Shown piece by piece: positions 10,050-20,046 of a DNA stretch of 64,000 bases. Each line of letters begins with the position of its first letter. Positions within the stretch are counted from its first letter, which is position 1. This DNA is from Tetraselmis striata (lineage: Eukaryota; Chlorophyta; Chlorodendrophyceae; Chlorodendrales; Chlorodendraceae). Position numbers and translations under genes: made by a program. The stretch is taken from the NCBI GenBank assembly GCA_006384855.1, contig VCJN01002263.1, positions 1 to 64,000 of the forward strand. The letters run 5' to 3'. Under the pieces are notes generated by a model. That model saw only the letters and a list, made by a program, of their open reading frames with translations. It made no database searches and had not been told where the DNA came from.

Positions 10050-11711
10050 TCATGAAGGAGGCACTGGGAAGGCCACCGCTGCGGAGTCCTGTTGGACTTG
10101 GAAGTGGCGGAGAGGGGCGATGTGTCTAAAGAAGAACCACGCGCCAGGAGAAGGAAGAACGTTGGGGTCGATGTAGTCCAGAACGACATCAGAGTTAGTG
10201 GCCCAACCGCCCTGGTAGCGGATGTGGGACAGTGGCGCTCCAATGGCGTTTGCTGCAGAGGCTGCGCCCTTGCGTAGACTGTGTGAAGTCCAGGAAGTGC
10301 CAGCAGGGGGGGCAGCGTTGACTAGGCTGACTGCTGTAGACAACCAGTCTGACATCGTAGTAGCAGTCCAAGGTTTCGACTGCTCAGCCACATTGACAGC
10401 CCAGAAGTTGGAGGTAGCCAAGCCAACAGTAACCAGGGGGACAGACTGGACGTTGTCGATGAAGTAGCGCAAGAGACGTGCCACTCGAGGGTGCTCGGAC
10501 ACTGGAAGGAGAAGGACGCGCAGGTCGTCAGGTCCCCGCCGGCCGGCGCGACCCTTCTCGCGGTAGATCTGCAAGGTGATGTTGTAGGTGTCGACATGCA
10601 CATCTTGCACTCGACAGGAGACGCCAGTAAGGCCCCTGGCAAAGAACAGGAAGTTGACAACCGAGGCCAAGAGGGCTCGGTAGTCGAGGTGGGACTCTGG
10701 GTAAGGAGCAGACACAATTAGCTCGGCCTTTGAGACGAAGCGGTAAGCTACATCCGCAGGCAGAGGGACACGCAAAGGGGCAGCGTCCAGTCGACGCTGA
10801 CGTAACATTAACCCACGTCTTGCCGAAGTGAGGTGTAGGCTGTCCTTGGCGATCGGGACGAGGTTGTGCAGCTCGAAGAAGGTGTTGATGGCAGACAGAT
10901 AGGGCTGCAGCGACTTAGCTGCGATATGCCCTCGCTCCCCGATCCAGGCAACGTACCGAACAACAGTAGCAGTAGTCGCCTCTAGCGGGCTGATGTTCTC
11001 GGAGTCGTGGCAGAACTCAGCGAACTGAGCCAACCTGCCGGCGTAGCTCTTGAGGGTCTGAGCGCTGAGGGAGCTGGAGAGCAGGTCGAGCGTCCGCTGG
11101 CCTAGCTCGTCTGAGCCGAACGCGTCCTGTAGTCGGGATCGCAGTGATGCAGCCCACGGAGCGATAGCTGCGGGCTCGTCGATTACGTAAGTGCGTCGTT
11201 TTACTGACAGAGTGCCACCGGGACGGCTACTGTTCGCAAAGTACTCGGCAGCAGCGGTTAGGTTCCCGGCGGTTGGCCGGTAGTTGCTGGACGGGTTTGC
11301 AGTAGCTTCAGTACGGGTTTGCGGGGCTAGGTTCAGGTAGGAGGGCCGCCCCGCGCGCCCTTCGCGCTCATAGCGCCTGTCCCGTGCGTAACGTACACGC
11401 GCGAAACTTGGTCGTTGCGAACCGGTTGTAACTTGTAGTGTAGCAACCGACGAACGCAGAGATGGGGTTGTAAGAAAGGCGGATGGTTGAGCCGCCATGT
11501 GCAGGTGTGCGGATGGTTGAGCCGCACTCGGCTGTAGCTGTAAGAAGCGCCGCACCGAGGAAGGTCTAAATGAAGTCTGTAAGGTGGGGGGGTCAGGTCC
11601 TGACACGGGGCGCTCATCCCGTCGTTGAGCTGCAAGGGTGCGCCTTGCGGCGGTCACCGAAAGGTGGCCTCGCAAGGCTCCTGCAGCTCCGACGAACGGC
11701 GCCCCACACCG
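10050..11711 (-). CDS. Tyrosine recombinase of element copy A (readthrough product)
   Basis: Site-specific recombinase expected to integrate a circular element copy. The frame is open from just after the Gag TGA (11714-11712) to the stop at about 10050. The first ATG in frame (in HLHMAAQ) lies about 80 codons in, so expression probably depends on readthrough from Gag. The N-terminal ~150 residues are Arg/Ser-rich. Then comes a SAM-like core-binding domain (LSAQTLKSYAGRLAQFAEF). The catalytic domain has FFARGLTGVSCRVQDV (candidate first Arg), HSLRKGAASAANAIG (H-x-x-R), GGW, and the nucleophile Tyr in VLDYID. All motifs are present, so the enzyme looks active. It fits DIRS/Ngaro-type or Crypton-type recombinases rather than phage integrases. 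Confidence 0.85.
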   Translation of the reverse strand, partial: RCGAPFVGAAGALRGHLSVTAARRTLAAQRRDERPVSGPDPPTLQTSFRPSSVRRFLQLQPSAAQPSAHLHMAAQPSAFLTTPSLRSSVATLQVTTGSQRPSFARVRYARDRRYEREGRAGRPSYLNLAPQTRTEATANPSSNYRPTAGNLTAAAEYFANSSRPGGTLSVKRRTYVIDEPAAIAPWAASLRSRLQDAFGSDELGQRTLDLLSSSLSAQTLKSYAGRLAQFAEFCHDSENISPLEATTATVVRYVAWIGERGHIAAKSLQPYLSAINTFFELHNLVPIAKDSLHLTSARRGLMLRQRRLDAAPLRVPLPADVAYRFVSKAELIVSAPYPESHLDYRALLASVVNFLFFARGLTGVSCRVQDVHVDTYNITLQIYREKGRAGRRGPDDLRVLLLPVSEHPRVARLLRYFIDNVQSVPLVTVGLATSNFWAVNVAEQSKPWTATTMSDWLSTAVSLVNAAPPAGTSWTSHSLRKGAASAANAIGAPLSHIRYQGGWATNSDVVLDYIDPNVLPSPGAWFFFRHIAPLRHFQVQQDSAAVAFPVPPS

Positions 11712-12587
11712 TCACTCGTGCTCACCTTCGCGGCCGCGTCCACGTCCGCCGCCACGTCCTCGCCCACGCCCGCGACCTGCAGCTGCAGCCGCCACTCGAG
11801 AAGTAGCGGTCGCCTTGGCGCTGCTGGCAACGGTCGCCTCGAAAACACGACGCTCGTAGTCCCGCATGAGGTCCCCAAAGATCGCGGAACCCAGATGCTC
11901 CGAAGCAGGCTGAAAATGCTGAGCTCGCAGCACATCCAGAACACCTTGGTCACCGTGCACACGCTTGATCTCATTGAGCTTCCGTAGGAAGGCCAAACGA
12001 AACCGAAACGCCTTGTCGATGGCCTCGGCGTGGTTCCGGGCTCTCGCGAGGTAGGGGGTGAAGTCCTGGTTGCTGGAAGGGACGTAGGGCAGTAGCTCGT
12101 CGAGCGCCACGAAAAGGGCGGCCATGTGGGCCCCGAAACACGACATCCACAAGTACTCCTCCTGGGCCGGCAGACGCCGGTCATCCTGCTTGAGGTACTC
12201 GTTCGTTAGGTCGGTGCTCAAAGGGAAAAGTCCAGGCACTCGGCTGACCGGTCGAACGGCCTCGTAACCAGACTCTGCTCTCTGCAGTAGCTCTGGCACC
12301 GCGAGGTAATCATCCTCGGCACTCACGGATTTTGCTCCGACACGGCCGCTCTGGGCTAGCTCTAGCAAGTCGGGGCGCTCTGCGGCTCCCCCGCTGCCTG
12401 TCGGCTGTCTCGCGAAGCGCTGCCCTGAGCCGGAGCCATGTGCCCCTTCTCCATCAACAACGCGATCACGAGCCGTCAATTGTGCCACAGCTGTAGCCAG
12501 CTCTCGCAGTAATGAAGACTGGGCCCTCATATCTGCGTCCAGCGACTGCAGCGTCGGCTCAGCGACGGGTTCTTCTCCATCTGACAT
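11712..12587 (-). CDS. Gag-like protein of element copy A
   Basis: 291 residues from ATG at 12587 (MSDGEEPVAEP) to a TGA at 11712-11714. The N-terminus has a short helical, coiled-coil-like stretch (SSLLRELATAVAQLTA). The middle is a conserved helical domain (VPGLFPLSTDLTNEYLKQ, then DKAFRFRLAFLRKLNEIK). The C-terminus is an RG-rich tail (GRGRGRGRGGGRGRGREGE), which suggests nucleic-acid binding. Position and composition fit the Gag of DIRS-like elements; no zinc knuckle is present. The TGA is followed by CGG and the same frame continues into the recombinase. Confidence 0.75.
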   Translation of the reverse strand: MSDGEEPVAEPTLQSLDADMRAQSSLLRELATAVAQLTARDRVVDGEGAHGSGSGQRFARQPTGSGGAAERPDLLELAQSGRVGAKSVSAEDDYLAVPELLQRAESGYEAVRPVSRVPGLFPLSTDLTNEYLKQDDRRLPAQEEYLWMSCFGAHMAALFVALDELLPYVPSSNQDFTPYLARARNHAEAIDKAFRFRLAFLRKLNEIKRVHGDQGVLDVLRAQHFQPASEHLGSAIFGDLMRDYERRVFEATVASSAKATATSRVAAAAAGRGRGRGRGGGRGRGREGEHE

Positions 12588-12700
12588 AGTAACGCACGGA
12601 CGTACGGACGAGAATATCACACTCGGGTGGCGAGCCGGGTGTGGTCTTGAACAACCTGGGGTGACCTTGCTCGCAACGGGTTACGAGACAGTTTTTACAT

Positions 12701-12888
12701 CGCTGCGTGGAACGCAGCGAAAACTGGAAGATGGCAGGCTCAGCTGTTCTGGCTGCTTTTATGTCTACTCGTGCTGCACCCAACAAGGGCGCAACAACAG
12801 TTACTAGTTCCCGTACCACTGCGCAGCACTTGTAGCTGAAAAGCGGTTAGGTCAAGGATGGAAACCCCATAAACTAGTTTAGATCATA
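12701..12888 (-). repeat. A1 terminal repeat of copy A
   Basis: The 5' repeat of the element, identical to A2 (9785-9970). It includes GCAGCACGAGTAGACATAAA, a TATA-like stretch that could serve as promoter, and ends in the CGCTGCGT/ACGCAGCG hairpin. The interval to the Gag ATG (about 110 bp) would be the leader. Confidence 0.75.
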
Positions 12889-14416
12889 AATATATGCGGA
12901 ATAACCACACCGCCCCCCAATATTTTATTGGCGGGCGGTACCTGTACCCATAGTCGTCTGATCCTGATGATTCGGGGTCTGCCCAGGGCGGGCATGTCTG
13001 CCACCCTGCCACCCCAGTGACTACTACGGGTTCCGCACCGTCATCGTACCGGGATACTGGTACGAGTGCCCTTGGAACCGTGCGCGGTAACGGTATTGAT
13101 ACCGGTATACTGCCCTTCAATACATGATAGGTAAGCGTTGCTGATACATGATTCATCGCCGTTTGTTTACAGTTCAGATGCCACCAGACGCCACCGGCGC
13201 TAACGGTACGCGGGTGCGGGATGCTGGGCGCGGTAGCGCGACGGCATCGGGGGTGGACAGCCGGACAGGTAGTCGCTGGATAGCGACTTCCAGTAAGGTT
13301 TGTAGCGGGTTTTTTTAGGTTTACGCTACTCGTATTCGATTCATCATGAGCAGCATGGCCGTCATCATCATCTGCATCATCATTTTCCTACTATATGTGC
13401 ACGGACCATATAAACATGCGGCTAACATTTCTAGAGCATACTCGTACCCATCATGCCCATCACAATAATAAAGAGTGTGTATCATTTTTGCGCTTGTCAT
13501 GCGTGTAGCATACGCGCAGCTATTCTCGAGCACTTTAGGTCATTTACCTAGATTTCGATATAGAGCAATCCTCACAGCATAAATAAAGAATCACTTGAGT
13601 GCCTATTCTGCATGCCATGGACACTGATGTAGGATCCCTCCCCCCCCACCAAAAAAACGACTGTATTGATCAAGTGCGACGACAGCACGGCCACGCCAAG
13701 CACTACAGCATGGCTGCAAGTGTGACCACCAGAGTCCACCCCCAGAGAACACCCGCTCCCTGCACAATACACTGCCAGCAAAATGGGTTGCAAAGCTGGT
13801 GCCATTGGGATATGGGGTTGCAGTTAAGACTGGCCGTCAAGTCGTCGATTAGTGGTGTTGCATCGATACTGGCATGCTCGAGAGAAAGCGTTTTGCGGGG
13901 AGCAATAGGGGGGGCAGTCAGGCAGGCAGGGATCCGCCGTCAAGTTCCGCCGCTCGTCTTCCACTCGTCACCCTCATCATTGCATCCATGCACTCGTAGG
14001 GCGAGCTGGGCAGCAAAGCCGCACCCTTTTCTCTATTCATTTCATTTCTCTTTTCCAATTCAGTTCCCCCCCCCCCCCCCCCCCCCCGCGCTCGGCTCCA
14101 ACAGGAGCTACCTTCGCACCACAATTATGATATCATTCAGCCACCTGCACTTGGCGATGGAATCTCTCTAATTTCCATCTTCATTCGTACAGTCTTACAT
14201 AACTGGTATGGATCGGCTGCATGTACTTGTTGGGTTTTTTAAATGCCAACTAACTGCTATCTGCTACAAAAGGGGGGGCTATTCAAAGAGCCAGTTCACG
14301 GCCGCGAATGGCGACTTCGTATCCCGAGCTGCTGGCCAATGCGAGCCATTTATTTAACTTTGCTGATAGGCTATCTATTTTGTGTGCGTCCCTAGAGGTC
14401 CCCAGTCTGGAATGAT
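12889..14416. other. Intergenic, no gene seen
   Basis: AT-richer spacer between element copy A and the Nudix gene. It has a poly-C run at about 14067-14087, an ATCATC-rich stretch near 13360-13385 and a GGTAGTCGCTGGATAGCGAC inverted word near 13267. Open frames are short or low-complexity. The 3' UTR of the Nudix gene should lie at its right end. Confidence 0.4.
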
Positions 14417-15814
14417 TCACACGGACCTGCCTGCTGTTACCTTGGCTGCCGCCGCCTGCACGGGCCCAATCAGCGGTATGTCCGCCTCTGGCATAGCGAA
14501 CTCTGCCAGCCGGTGCGCCTCCACCCACTGCAGTGCCTGGCCCTCTGCGCCAACCGGCTCGCCCTCCCACTTTGTGCAACCTGGCAGAAAGCCGGTTACA
14601 AAATTTATCAGCATCCCCCTTCTCCGACACAAACACAGACACACACACACACACACACGCACACACACACACACATACACACACCAGCTAGCTGGGAAGC
14701 GTGAAGCAGGGTGAAGAAGGCAAGCTGCGGCGCGGCAGTGGGGGGGGGGGGGGGGGGGCTGCCCCTGCCTCACCGTACAATGGCATCAGCAAGTGGAACT
14801 TCTCGTACGTGTGACTGGCAAAGGTGATGGGGGCCAGCGCGGAGGGCTCCACCCGCAGCTCCAGCTCCTCCTGCAGCTCCCGCACTAGTGCTACCTCGGG
14901 CGACTCATTGGCCTCCACCTGCATGTAACCCGCAAGAGGCCCCGTGCTCAGGCCCCAAACAAACAAGCTTCAGCGCACCCAGATTGCCAGCACACTGTGT
15001 TGCTGGGACACCATCCCACAAACATCACCAGAGTGATGTCCTAAAGTCCCCCCCCCCCCCCCCCCCCAAAAAAAAAAGGTAAGCACCACACAGGAGCTTA
15101 CGCTCAACTCTACACGAACTTCCGAATGATGTAGTGCGGCCAGCCCTCAGCTCTCATAACACAGCTCTCATTGTGACCCCACAGCGCCGTCGCTCGTGTG
15201 CCGGTCCAGGGAGGCGGGGGTAAGGGGGGCGGATCGGCTTACTGGGGCAGGGGAAGGTGGGAGTTGGGGATGGGGGTGTTGGGTGGGCGGGGGTTGGGGA
15301 TGCCTGCTGGCCCGGCGAGCTGCGGCGTGTGGGAGCCTGTGTGACCAGGCCGCATCTGTGCTCACTGGAGGTAAAAAGTTGGCATCATTGGGCTGACCGG
15401 GCTCTCAGTATGGGTAGTGCGGCCGCAGGATGCGGCTCTACACTTACACTTCCATGCGGGAGTGGAGAAGTACAACACACTGTGTTGCCGTTTTTTCATC
15501 AGAATCTGTAATGTATTCACTGTAGTCGCTATGTGGTTGATACCACAACTCGTATCAAAAGCGAGCCGTCCTTAGACCACTGTTGTGTAACGGAAGCCGG
15601 GGAAGCTGCGCGGGTTTTAAGTCGGCGATTATCCGTGGAGGCAGGGGGTCACCTTGCCGCCTGGAAACTCCCACAACCCGGCCATGGCCTTCCCCTCGGG
15701 GCGCTGAGCGAGCAGCACACGCCCCTGGCAGTCGAAAAGTGCCACGGCAGAAACGAGCACCATCCGCAGCGCCGTCGGGCTTGCCGCGCCGCCCTCGCCA
15801 CTGCCGTTGCTCAT
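14417..15814 (-). CDS. Nudix (MutT-type) hydrolase, three exons
   Basis: Hydrolyses nucleoside diphosphate-linked substrates; by family resemblance probably a nucleotide-pool sanitiser of the 8-oxo-dGTPase type. Exons on the minus strand are 15814-15653, 14918-14774 and 14580-14417, giving 156 residues and a TGA stop. The protein opens MSNGSGEGGAASPTALRMVL and continues with the Nudix strand LFDCQGRVLLAQRPEGK and WEFPGGK. The Nudix box GGKVEANESPEVALVRELQE, then ELEL, crosses the first splice junction. The third exon has WEGEPVGAEGQALQWV and FAMPEADIPLI, typical of MutT. Glu replaces the usual Gly near the end of the box. Introns carry a C run on the sense strand (14741-14758), a G run (15045-15067) and an AC microsatellite. 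The frame upstream of 15814 is open, so a longer N-terminus is possible. Confidence 0.88.
14637..14685. repeat. (AC)n microsatellite
   Basis: CA dinucleotide repeat with a few interruptions, inside the second intron of the Nudix gene. Confidence 0.9.
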
Positions 15815-17511
15815 CGCCGCGACGGTGCCGACGGCTCTCTGCGCCTGGTCTGCAGACTCGAGGGCGGGACGCTGGCCGCGGCTGCTGCGACCCAACTCGA
15901 TATGCCGACGCAAGGGGTTCTGCTGGCGACCGGCCGCCGAGCTGTCGCAGAGCACATTCCGAGCGGCAGGCAGAGACGTGTTGACGCGGGGGGGGGGGGG
16001 GGGGGGGGGGGGCGCGGGGGCGCCATTGATCAGTCAATCAGTCCTCTGCTGCGGAGTGTCTGGCTGTTATGTCGCGGGTCCGTGATGATGTCGGGTTCCG
16101 TAGGGTTAAAAGGGTAGAGTAACGGGTTGGTATTGAGCCAGCGAGCACTGTTTCGCCCACGGGAAACCGCGCCGGCTCTGTCCGACAAGGTCTTCATAGC
16201 AACAACGGGTAGCGACCACATCAGTGCGGGTAAGGATTAGTCGATGCGGGCTCTGCGCGAGTTGTAAGGGGGTAGCAGATGCAGGGCGGGCGGGGGGGGG
16301 GGGGGGGGGGTGCTCGACTCACCCGCGTGTCAGGCGGCGGCGGCCGGCGGCGGCGGCGAATGGGCTGCGGAGAGTGGCCAAGCGGGCAGCGGAGGGCAGT
16401 CCGCCGGCCGTCATCGGCAAGCGAGCGAGCTGCCACGGGTACAGGATTGTCCTCTGTGGGTTGCGATGTTATCCCCTCCCAGCTGTGGGCTGAGGTGGCG
16501 CTCTCTTGACTTCAAGTGGCGCGTGATCAGGAGTGCAACGTGGTATGCACGTCGTATTCGCGTCACAACGGAACTGCTCGTCGTCTACACAAGCAGCAGC
16601 ATCTGAATAATAACCGCGCGGAGCGTACCCGAAGCGTAATCCTTACCTGTCTCATCCATCCCGCCTTATGCGGGATGCGGGCGGCTTTTAGGCGCTTTGC
16701 TGTGTTGATTTTCTAATTATGGGGAACTGCCCTTTTTGTAATTCACACCTGTACGGGTAACCTGTACGGGTACGGGTAGCAGCAGCAGCATATCTACCGC
16801 CACCCGCCGTTTTCGACTATGGCGCGTAGTGCGGCAGTCCTGTCCCGGGGGCGGAAAAAAGAAAAAGTGCGGCATGGCGCGCGCCCGCGCGCGGGGACGG
16901 AACGCAAATAGACTGATGATACAATAGTGTAAAAAGTAAAACAGTTAAACCGTTAAAAAGGGGGTTATTGGCAAATTTGTTAAATGAAATAATAATGAGC
17001 AGATTTTATGAGTTCATATATAATATAATTGTGTTCTTTATTGCTTTGTACTCAGCAGGCATCTCCTGTGATCCGGCGGCATACACTACTTCATAGTAAA
17101 CTTTCCAGCTGCGTTGCTTCACGGATATTTAAGCGCGCATTCTCATACCTTAATGCATTTCATAGTGCAGCTCCTGATGTCGATTCGACAATGAGGGCTT
17201 AGAGGGCGGCGCACATGCTGTCCTCAAGGGAGATCAGCATATATATAGTGACGGCATCGCAGCGAAGTCTCAGCCTTCCAACTTTTTTTAATAACGACTG
17301 TGGGTGGCTTTATGAGTTCTGTTGCTGGCGCCAACCTCCGCCATGGTTACAGCTATTGTTGCAGAGCAGGCTTGTGGCCAAATATTACACATGGTTACTG
17401 TAATGTACTTGTGAATTGCCGATTACTATCGCAGATGGCTCGTGCGAAACATATTTTGAAAAAAAAATCATCCGGATGGTTTTGCCCGCCTTCACTGCCT
17501 GCCCGCTTCCG
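15815..17511. other. Spacer between Nudix and MSI1-like genes
   Basis: Upstream of the Nudix ATG and downstream of the MSI1-like stop. It holds two long poly-G runs (about 15990-16012 and 16291-16310), GC-rich sequence that may be the Nudix 5' UTR or promoter, the inverted dispersed repeat at 16636-16760, and AT-rich sequence from 16900. No convincing gene. Confidence 0.4.
16636..16760 (-). repeat. Dispersed repeat, inverted partner of 8127-8262
   Basis: The reverse complement matches 8127-8262 over about 100 bp, including the AATTACAAAAAGGGCAGTTC block. It has an extra internal hairpin, CCCGCC/GGCGGG-like, near 16660-16675. It is flanked by CGTAATCCTTAC, a word found at several other repeat edges here. 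Confidence 0.6.
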
Positions 17512-18657
17512 CTAGCTCTCCGCGACCTCCATTACTGCAGGGCTATACCACTGCAGGCTTTTGTCGTCAGCCTCGGCCACAGATGCCAGCGTCCACTCAA
17601 ACCCCTGATTCGGGTTCCATGAGAAGTCCTGAATTCTGGATGTGTGGCCGCCATGCACAAACACCAGCTCAGCGGGCCCGTCGCACGCGTCTTCCCTTGC
17701 TTGCTCCTCCCCAACCTTGTTCAGATCCCAGATCATGAGGAGGTAGTCCCCTCCCGCGCTGGCGATGCATGACTTGTGGTGCGGATTCCAGGAGATCTGG
17801 TAGATGCAATCGGAGTGGTGTGCCATGACATGTAGGGGCCTCTCCAGCTTCCTGGTATCAAACAGCCCCAGCGTGTGGTCGGCTGATCCAGTGGCCAGCA
17901 GCGGCTCCGCTGCCGGATGGAATGCCACACAGTGTATCTCATCCTGGTGGGCCACAACCTTGCTCACAGCTGCTGACACTGGTGGCAGGCGGTCATCGTA
18001 CACGATGAGGAGCTTGTCGTCTCCGACTGAGGCGAAGGTGTGCGCATCCTTGCTATGCCAGGAAACGTCTCCCACTGGGCCATCATGGTGCTTGAACACC
18101 GCCAGTGGATCCATCGTACCGCGCTCATCGCCCACGCCCCACAAGCACACCGTGGCATCCAAGGAGCAACTCAGCAGCCGGCCCTGGCACTGGGTGTTCC
18201 ACGCCAGACCGAATCCCTCCTCCTGCGGCCCCTTCAGTACGAGCTGCGGCGTCGAGTTCTGCTCAGCTTCCAGGTTGTAAATGCAAACGTCGCCAGTCAC
18301 TGTCTGTGTGGCGATTACGTCCGGGTCCTGTGGCATGTACCTGGCCCGGTTCACCTCACCCCCATGACCCAGCTCGTGGGCGATCTGTATCAAAGGGGTA
18401 TTTGTAGCCCCCTTGCCGTCCCCGTTTCCAGCAGTGCTATCAGGAAGTGGAACTTCGGCCACCCACAATGTGTCCTGAGCTTGGCCTTCCGTGAGCGTGC
18501 CAAGCAGAATCCTGTGATGCTCACACTCTTCGTCCGGGACGGTTGCCTTCCCCGGCAACCACTGTACGGTGAGACTAGGCGTGCGCAGCGGAAGTTTCTG
18601 CCAAAAATTGTACAGGAACCTTGAGTTCCTCTTCCAGTTTTCATAGTCCCGCAACAT
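17512..18657 (-). CDS. MSI1/RBBP4-type WD40 histone-binding protein
   Basis: A nuclear WD40 beta-propeller of the MSI1/RBBP4/CAF-1 p48 family. These proteins chaperone H3-H4 in CAF-1, PRC2 and deacetylase complexes. The single exon ends in TAG. The N-terminus DYENWKRNSRFLYNFWQ and LTVQWLPG is the H4-binding helix region. GEVNRARYMPQDPDVIAT, GFGLAWN, DVSWHSKD, LLATGSADHTLGLFDTRK, GGDYLLMIWDLNKVGEEQ and FVHGGHTSRIQDFSWNPN follow the family blade by blade, including the acidic insertion before FVHGGH. The first ATG is at 18657-18655. The frame is open upstream (DEGEQ) but has no earlier ATG nearby, so a short upstream coding exon is possible. Several usual positions differ (NFWQKLPLRTPSLT), suggesting a diverged paralogue. 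Confidence 0.9.
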   Translation of the reverse strand: MLRDYENWKRNSRFLYNFWQKLPLRTPSLTVQWLPGKATVPDEECEHHRILLGTLTEGQAQDTLWVAEVPLPDSTAGNGDGKGATNTPLIQIAHELGHGGEVNRARYMPQDPDVIATQTVTGDVCIYNLEAEQNSTPQLVLKGPQEEGFGLAWNTQCQGRLLSCSLDATVCLWGVGDERGTMDPLAVFKHHDGPVGDVSWHSKDAHTFASVGDDKLLIVYDDRLPPVSAAVSKVVAHQDEIHCVAFHPAAEPLLATGSADHTLGLFDTRKLERPLHVMAHHSDCIYQISWNPHHKSCIASAGGDYLLMIWDLNKVGEEQAREDACDGPAELVFVHGGHTSRIQDFSWNPNQGFEWTLASVAEADDKSLQWYSPAVMEVAES

Positions 18658-19061
18658 TTGCTCCCCCTCGTCCCTTGTCAACGGGCAGTTGGCAGTCGCC
18701 TTCGGGGGTGTGCGATGGGGTCTTCAACAGCAACGTCGCGGGGCGTTGCAGAGCCTGCGCCAGCTTACGCCACGCCGGGAAAACCCTCGCGACAGTCGTT
18801 TCAAGGCCAGCAAATGGCAGAGGTTCGCTCGCTTCGCCTGATGAGGATCAACAGGCGGAGCTCAGGTAGGCGCGCTACGACGCGCGCGCGGACAGTGGAC
18901 GACGATCAGTGAGGATCGGACTTGTACAAGTCTTCCTGCGTGTTGTGCCGCGCGGGTATATCTCAACACGCTGCGCACCCTTCAGAAAATCTCAGATATC
19001 GCGCGACCATATCGATATCTGCAGCAAGGATCCATCAAATGTTGTACCTTTCGGATATTGT

Positions 19062-19112
19062 CCTTTTTTGGGGTGATTTCCGATATCACCTGCTGCTGCT
19101 AGCTCATGTAAA
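19062..19112 (+). repeat. LINE 3'-terminal repeat, copy 2
   Basis: TTTTGGGGTGATTTCCGATA, then CACCTGCTGCTGCTAGCTCATGTA, matching 9034-9077. No ORF of the element is recognisable upstream, so this is a strongly 5'-truncated insertion. Confidence 0.65.
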
Positions 19113-20046
19113 TATCAAATGTTGTACGAGTATGCATATTTTGTTGCGATGACGCGACCAATAAATACATAAACACCCGAAAATAGACTCGCATGTTGCT
19201 CCGCTAGAGTCCTAGGGATGAAATATTAAGGATTCCAGCAGGTACGGGCCGGGGTTACTGATGGTACTGAAAGGCAGCTCATCGTACGCGTTACTGCAGC
19301 ACGAGCGGCGCCGAGGCGGCAGGCATGGGCTGGTGGGGCCGGGCGGGGGGAGGCGCCCTGCGCATGCCTTCTTCCGCTGCGCGCTTTTCGTACACGATCC
19401 AACAGGACATGATATCCTTTCTGCCCCGGAACGGGCAAGGTTCCCAAGTTCTCGGCGCTGTTGTGCTTCTGGGCAATACATGCACAGCCCTGGGTGGCCC
19501 CGCGTTGCACCAAGAGCCTTCGAACCGGAGGCCATTTCCAGAATTCCGGTCAGTCCTGGAGCCCCAGGGTTATTGCCCGACAGAAAGCGGCCGGCGGGTG
19601 CTTGTCGAAGCGCATCGATTTTCTAGCTCGACCGCCGGCGGTACAACACCGGTCCCCTCCCCTCTCCTCCTTCCGGCCGGGCCCTCGCGCATTCCCCCGG
19701 GCGATAGGACGCTGCAGCTTAGTCAGCAATCCCTTTGTTATGCTCAGGACCAGCGCACGCTCCATTTTAGCGATCCCAAGACCTACCTGTGGCACGGCGT
19801 GCACCACCGGGCGCTCCCTCCGCCTTCGCCGTTGTCAGCTCGCCCCATGCGCGGCGACCGCCCGGGAGCACAGCTCCCAGTAATAACGAGGCGGGCATGC
19901 GGTCGAGGCTACCTGTACAGCAGCTGGCTCTGTGACCTGTAGAAGTGGGTGTGGCGAGCTTTCGCGGGGTAGGAAGAGCCCCCCGAGCGCCGCAGGAGGG
20001 CGCTATCGGTGGCTGGGTAGGCGCGTCCGCACCCTGGTGCTACGCC
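19113..20046. other. Spacer before the large (+) gene, possible 5' UTR
   Basis: GC-rich from about 19260 onward with overlapping open frames on both strands (for example 19325-19942 +) and no recognisable domain. It may contain the promoter, 5' UTR or an unrecognised first exon of the gene starting near 20047. Confidence 0.3.

Larger units (their letters stand above)
9666..12888 (-). mobile_element. Gag/tyrosine-recombinase element, copy A (intact)
   Basis: A complete 3.2-kb element read on the minus strand: A1 (12888-12701), Gag-like ORF, in-frame TGA, recombinase ORF, B1 (9996-9971), A2 (9970-9785), B2 (9784-9666). A1 and A2 look identical over 186 bp, so the insertion is young. B1 repeats the last ~26 bp of B2. 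This A1-ORFs-B1-A2-B2 order is the split-direct-repeat arrangement of PAT/Ngaro-like DIRS elements. No reverse transcriptase, RNase H or other ORF fits between the parts. No target duplication is seen, as expected for tyrosine-recombinase integration. Confidence 0.85.

Noticed and set aside
11712-11714. TGA reassigned to an amino acid in this organism
   Set aside because: The protease, PTEN-like, Nudix and PAT1 genes here all appear to end on TGA at the expected protein lengths, so readthrough at a specific site is the simpler reading.
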